Both the position numbers and the translations under genes were made by a program. Positions 62,858 to 64,000 of a stretch of DNA of 64,000 bases are shown in pieces; within the stretch, counting starts at the first letter, position 1; the number at the start of each line of letters is the position of its first letter. The notes under the pieces were generated by a model. The model searched no databases. It was not told where the DNA came from and saw only the letters and a list, made by a program, of their open reading frames with translations. Source of the DNA: Brevundimonas sp. (GTDB lineage: Bacteria > Pseudomonadota > Alphaproteobacteria > Caulobacterales > Caulobacteraceae); contig NZ_JACVCG010000002.1 in the NCBI RefSeq assembly GCF_016742135.1, positions 372,001 through 436,000 of the forward strand, given 5' to 3'.

Positions 62858-63306
62858 GACGCGCCGTAGCGGCGGGCAGCCTCGGCCTCGAAGCGACGGA
62901 TCAGGGATTCGACCGCGCGATCGAAATTGGCCTTCAGCATGGCGTCGAGGAGCGGCGACCGGAAGGCGAAGTCGATCATGAACTCCAGTCGCGCGCCCTC
63001 GGGATGCGGGAAGAAGGCCCAGCGGTTCTTCAGGTGCCTGAACGGCCCGCGGATCAGACCGACCTCGACCTTGGGGGCTGTGCGATCATACCGGACCCAG
63101 GTCGAGAAGCGCTCTTTCAGGAAGGCGAAGCCCACGCCTGCCTCGGCATCCAGCAGGCTGACGCCGGGCGCTTCCTCACGCTCGTTCCAGACCCGCATGG
63201 AGGTGACCCACGGCACAAAGTCCGGATAGGCGCGCACGTCGGCAACCAGCGCGGCCAGCTGCTGCGGCTCATACGGCAGAATGCGGGTCAGGGTGTGGAC
63301 GGCCAA
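62854..63306 (-). CDS. COQ10/RatA-like START-domain protein
   Basis: The 150-aa protein starts MAVHTLTRILPYEPQQLAALVADVRAYPDFVPWV, the characteristic start of COQ10/RatA-like START domains, and ends in RAVESLIRRFEAEAARRYG. In bacteria such proteins bind ubiquinone or act on ribosomes; a ubiquinone-related role is more likely beside lipA. It lies 7 nt after lipA and overlaps the oxidoreductase gene start. Confidence 0.88.
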   Translation of the reverse strand: MAVHTLTRILPYEPQQLAALVADVRAYPDFVPWVTSMRVWNEREEAPGVSLLDAEAGVGFAFLKERFSTWVRYDRTAPKVEVGLIRGPFRHLKNRWAFFPHPEGARLEFMIDFAFRSPLLDAMLKANFDRAVESLIRRFEAEAARRYGAS

Positions 63307-63313
63307 GCGCGCT

Positions 63314-64000
63314 TCAGCGTCCCGTCTGGGCCAGTCGCGCCGCCTTGAGCCGGGCGAAGTCGTCGCCGGCGTGGTGGGAGCTGCGGGTCAGGGGCGAGGA
63401 CGAGACCATCAGGAAGCCCTTGGCCCGCGCGATCGCCTCATAGGATTTGAACTCGTCCGGGGTGACGAACCGGTCGATGGCGGCGTGCTTGCGGGTCGGC
63501 TGCAGATACTGGCCGATGGTGATGAAATCGACACCGGCACTGCGCATGTCGTCCATCACCTGCATGACCTCTTCCTTGGTCTCGCCCAGGCCGACCATGA
63601 TGCCGGACTTGGTGAACTGGTTCGGATCACGCTCCTTGACCTGTTGCAGCAGGCGCAGGGAGTGGAAGTAGCGAGCGCCGGGCCGGATCTTCAGGTACAG
63701 GCGCGGCACGGTTTCGAGGTTGTGATTGAAGACGTCCGGCCTGGCGTCGATCATCACCTCGGCCGCGCCATCCTTCCTCAGGAAGTCGGGCGTCAGGATC
63801 TCGATGGTCGTGTTCGGAGCCTGCTGGCGGATCTGGCGCACGACCTCGGCGAAGTGGGCCGCGCCACCGTCCGAGACATCGTCCCGGTCGACGCTGGTGA
63901 TGACCACATGGTTCAGGCCCAGCTGGGCCACGGCCAGACCGACCTTGGCTGGTTCCTCCGGATCAAGCGGTTGGGGCAGGCCTGTCTTGACGTTGCAGAA
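63314..64000 (-). CDS. lipA: Lipoyl synthase, N-terminus outside window
   Basis: The frame is open at the right edge, so the start is outside; 228 residues are visible. They begin FCNVKTG, which carries the last Cys of the radical-SAM CxxxCxxC loop, and continue with [31 protein letters not shown] and [15 protein letters not shown], typical of LipA. It inserts two sulfurs into octanoyl groups on E2 lipoyl domains. The listed ORF (63314-63931) uses a GTG inside the gene. Neighbours downstream are COQ10-like, DAO and GNAT genes. Confidence 0.96.
   Translation of the reverse strand, partial: FCNVKTGLPQPLDPEEPAKVGLAVAQLGLNHVVITSVDRDDVSDGGAAHFAEVVRQIRQQAPNTTIEILTPDFLRKDGAAEVMIDARPDVFNHNLETVPRLYLKIRPGARYFHSLRLLQQVKERDPNQFTKSGIMVGLGETKEEVMQVMDDMRSAGVDFITIGQYLQPTRKHAAIDRFVTPDEFKSYEAIARAKGFLMVSSSPLTRSSHHAGDDFARLKAARLAQTGR

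Overview
The window looks like a chromosomal segment of a high-GC alphaproteobacterium, most likely Caulobacteraceae and Brevundimonas-like. The main support is the minus-strand series eno, ftsB/divIC-like, pdhA, pdhB (with lipoyl domain), DUF5076-like, pdhC, lpd, together with HisKA_2-type signalling genes and the general style of the genes. This assignment is inferred from recognised protein families and gene order, not from a database search.

Positions 1 to about 26.1 kb are accessory DNA. The core is a minus-strand series read from about 18.85 kb down to 4.5 kb. It starts with a Ser/Thr kinase with TPRs and two unknown genes. After a 103-nt gap that holds an inverted repeat come seven genes that overlap or nearly touch: a Res-like helicase/nuclease, an unknown 249-aa protein, a large Mod-like adenine methyltransferase, an unknown 282-aa protein, an HNH_2 nuclease, a 2H phosphoesterase and a RelE-like/UvrD helicase fusion. 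I read this as an expanded type III-like restriction-modification system, and it is the best candidate for an undescribed system here. Around it lie a single gene carrying three DNA methyltransferase modules, a (D/E/Q)XK-like plus HTH/GIY-YIG nuclease pair, a UDG-like protein, a DUF3800-like protein, a roughly 1.1 kb structured non-coding stretch, a serine recombinase, several small hypothetical, lipoprotein or membrane genes, a frameshifted gene and a PolB-type 3'-5' exonuclease.

From about 26.3 kb onward the content is ordinary chromosome. It holds a degenerate histidine-kinase-like protein divergent from a single-domain response regulator, a His-rich outer-membrane protein with a Cys-containing small protein (metal handling), an S9 peptidase, an acyl-CoA dehydrogenase, cytochrome b561 with TsaC/Sua5, 3-hydroxybutyrate dehydrogenase with patatin, YaaA, an FAD-linked oxidase, a Nudix hydrolase, an SPFH/NfeD pair, a cold-shock protein, OmpW, a DEDDh exonuclease, a GST, a cupin and tRNA-Ser(UGA). 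These are followed by rlpA and the overlapping run tmk, holB, tatD-like, MBL hydrolase, then the DUF305/LVIVD pair.

The right end holds the pyruvate dehydrogenase operon with eno and ftsB, an unknown lipoprotein, rpmF, and a minus-strand cluster ending in lipA (cut by the window edge). LipA makes the lipoyl cofactor needed by the E2 and E1-beta lipoyl domains encoded a few kilobases away.
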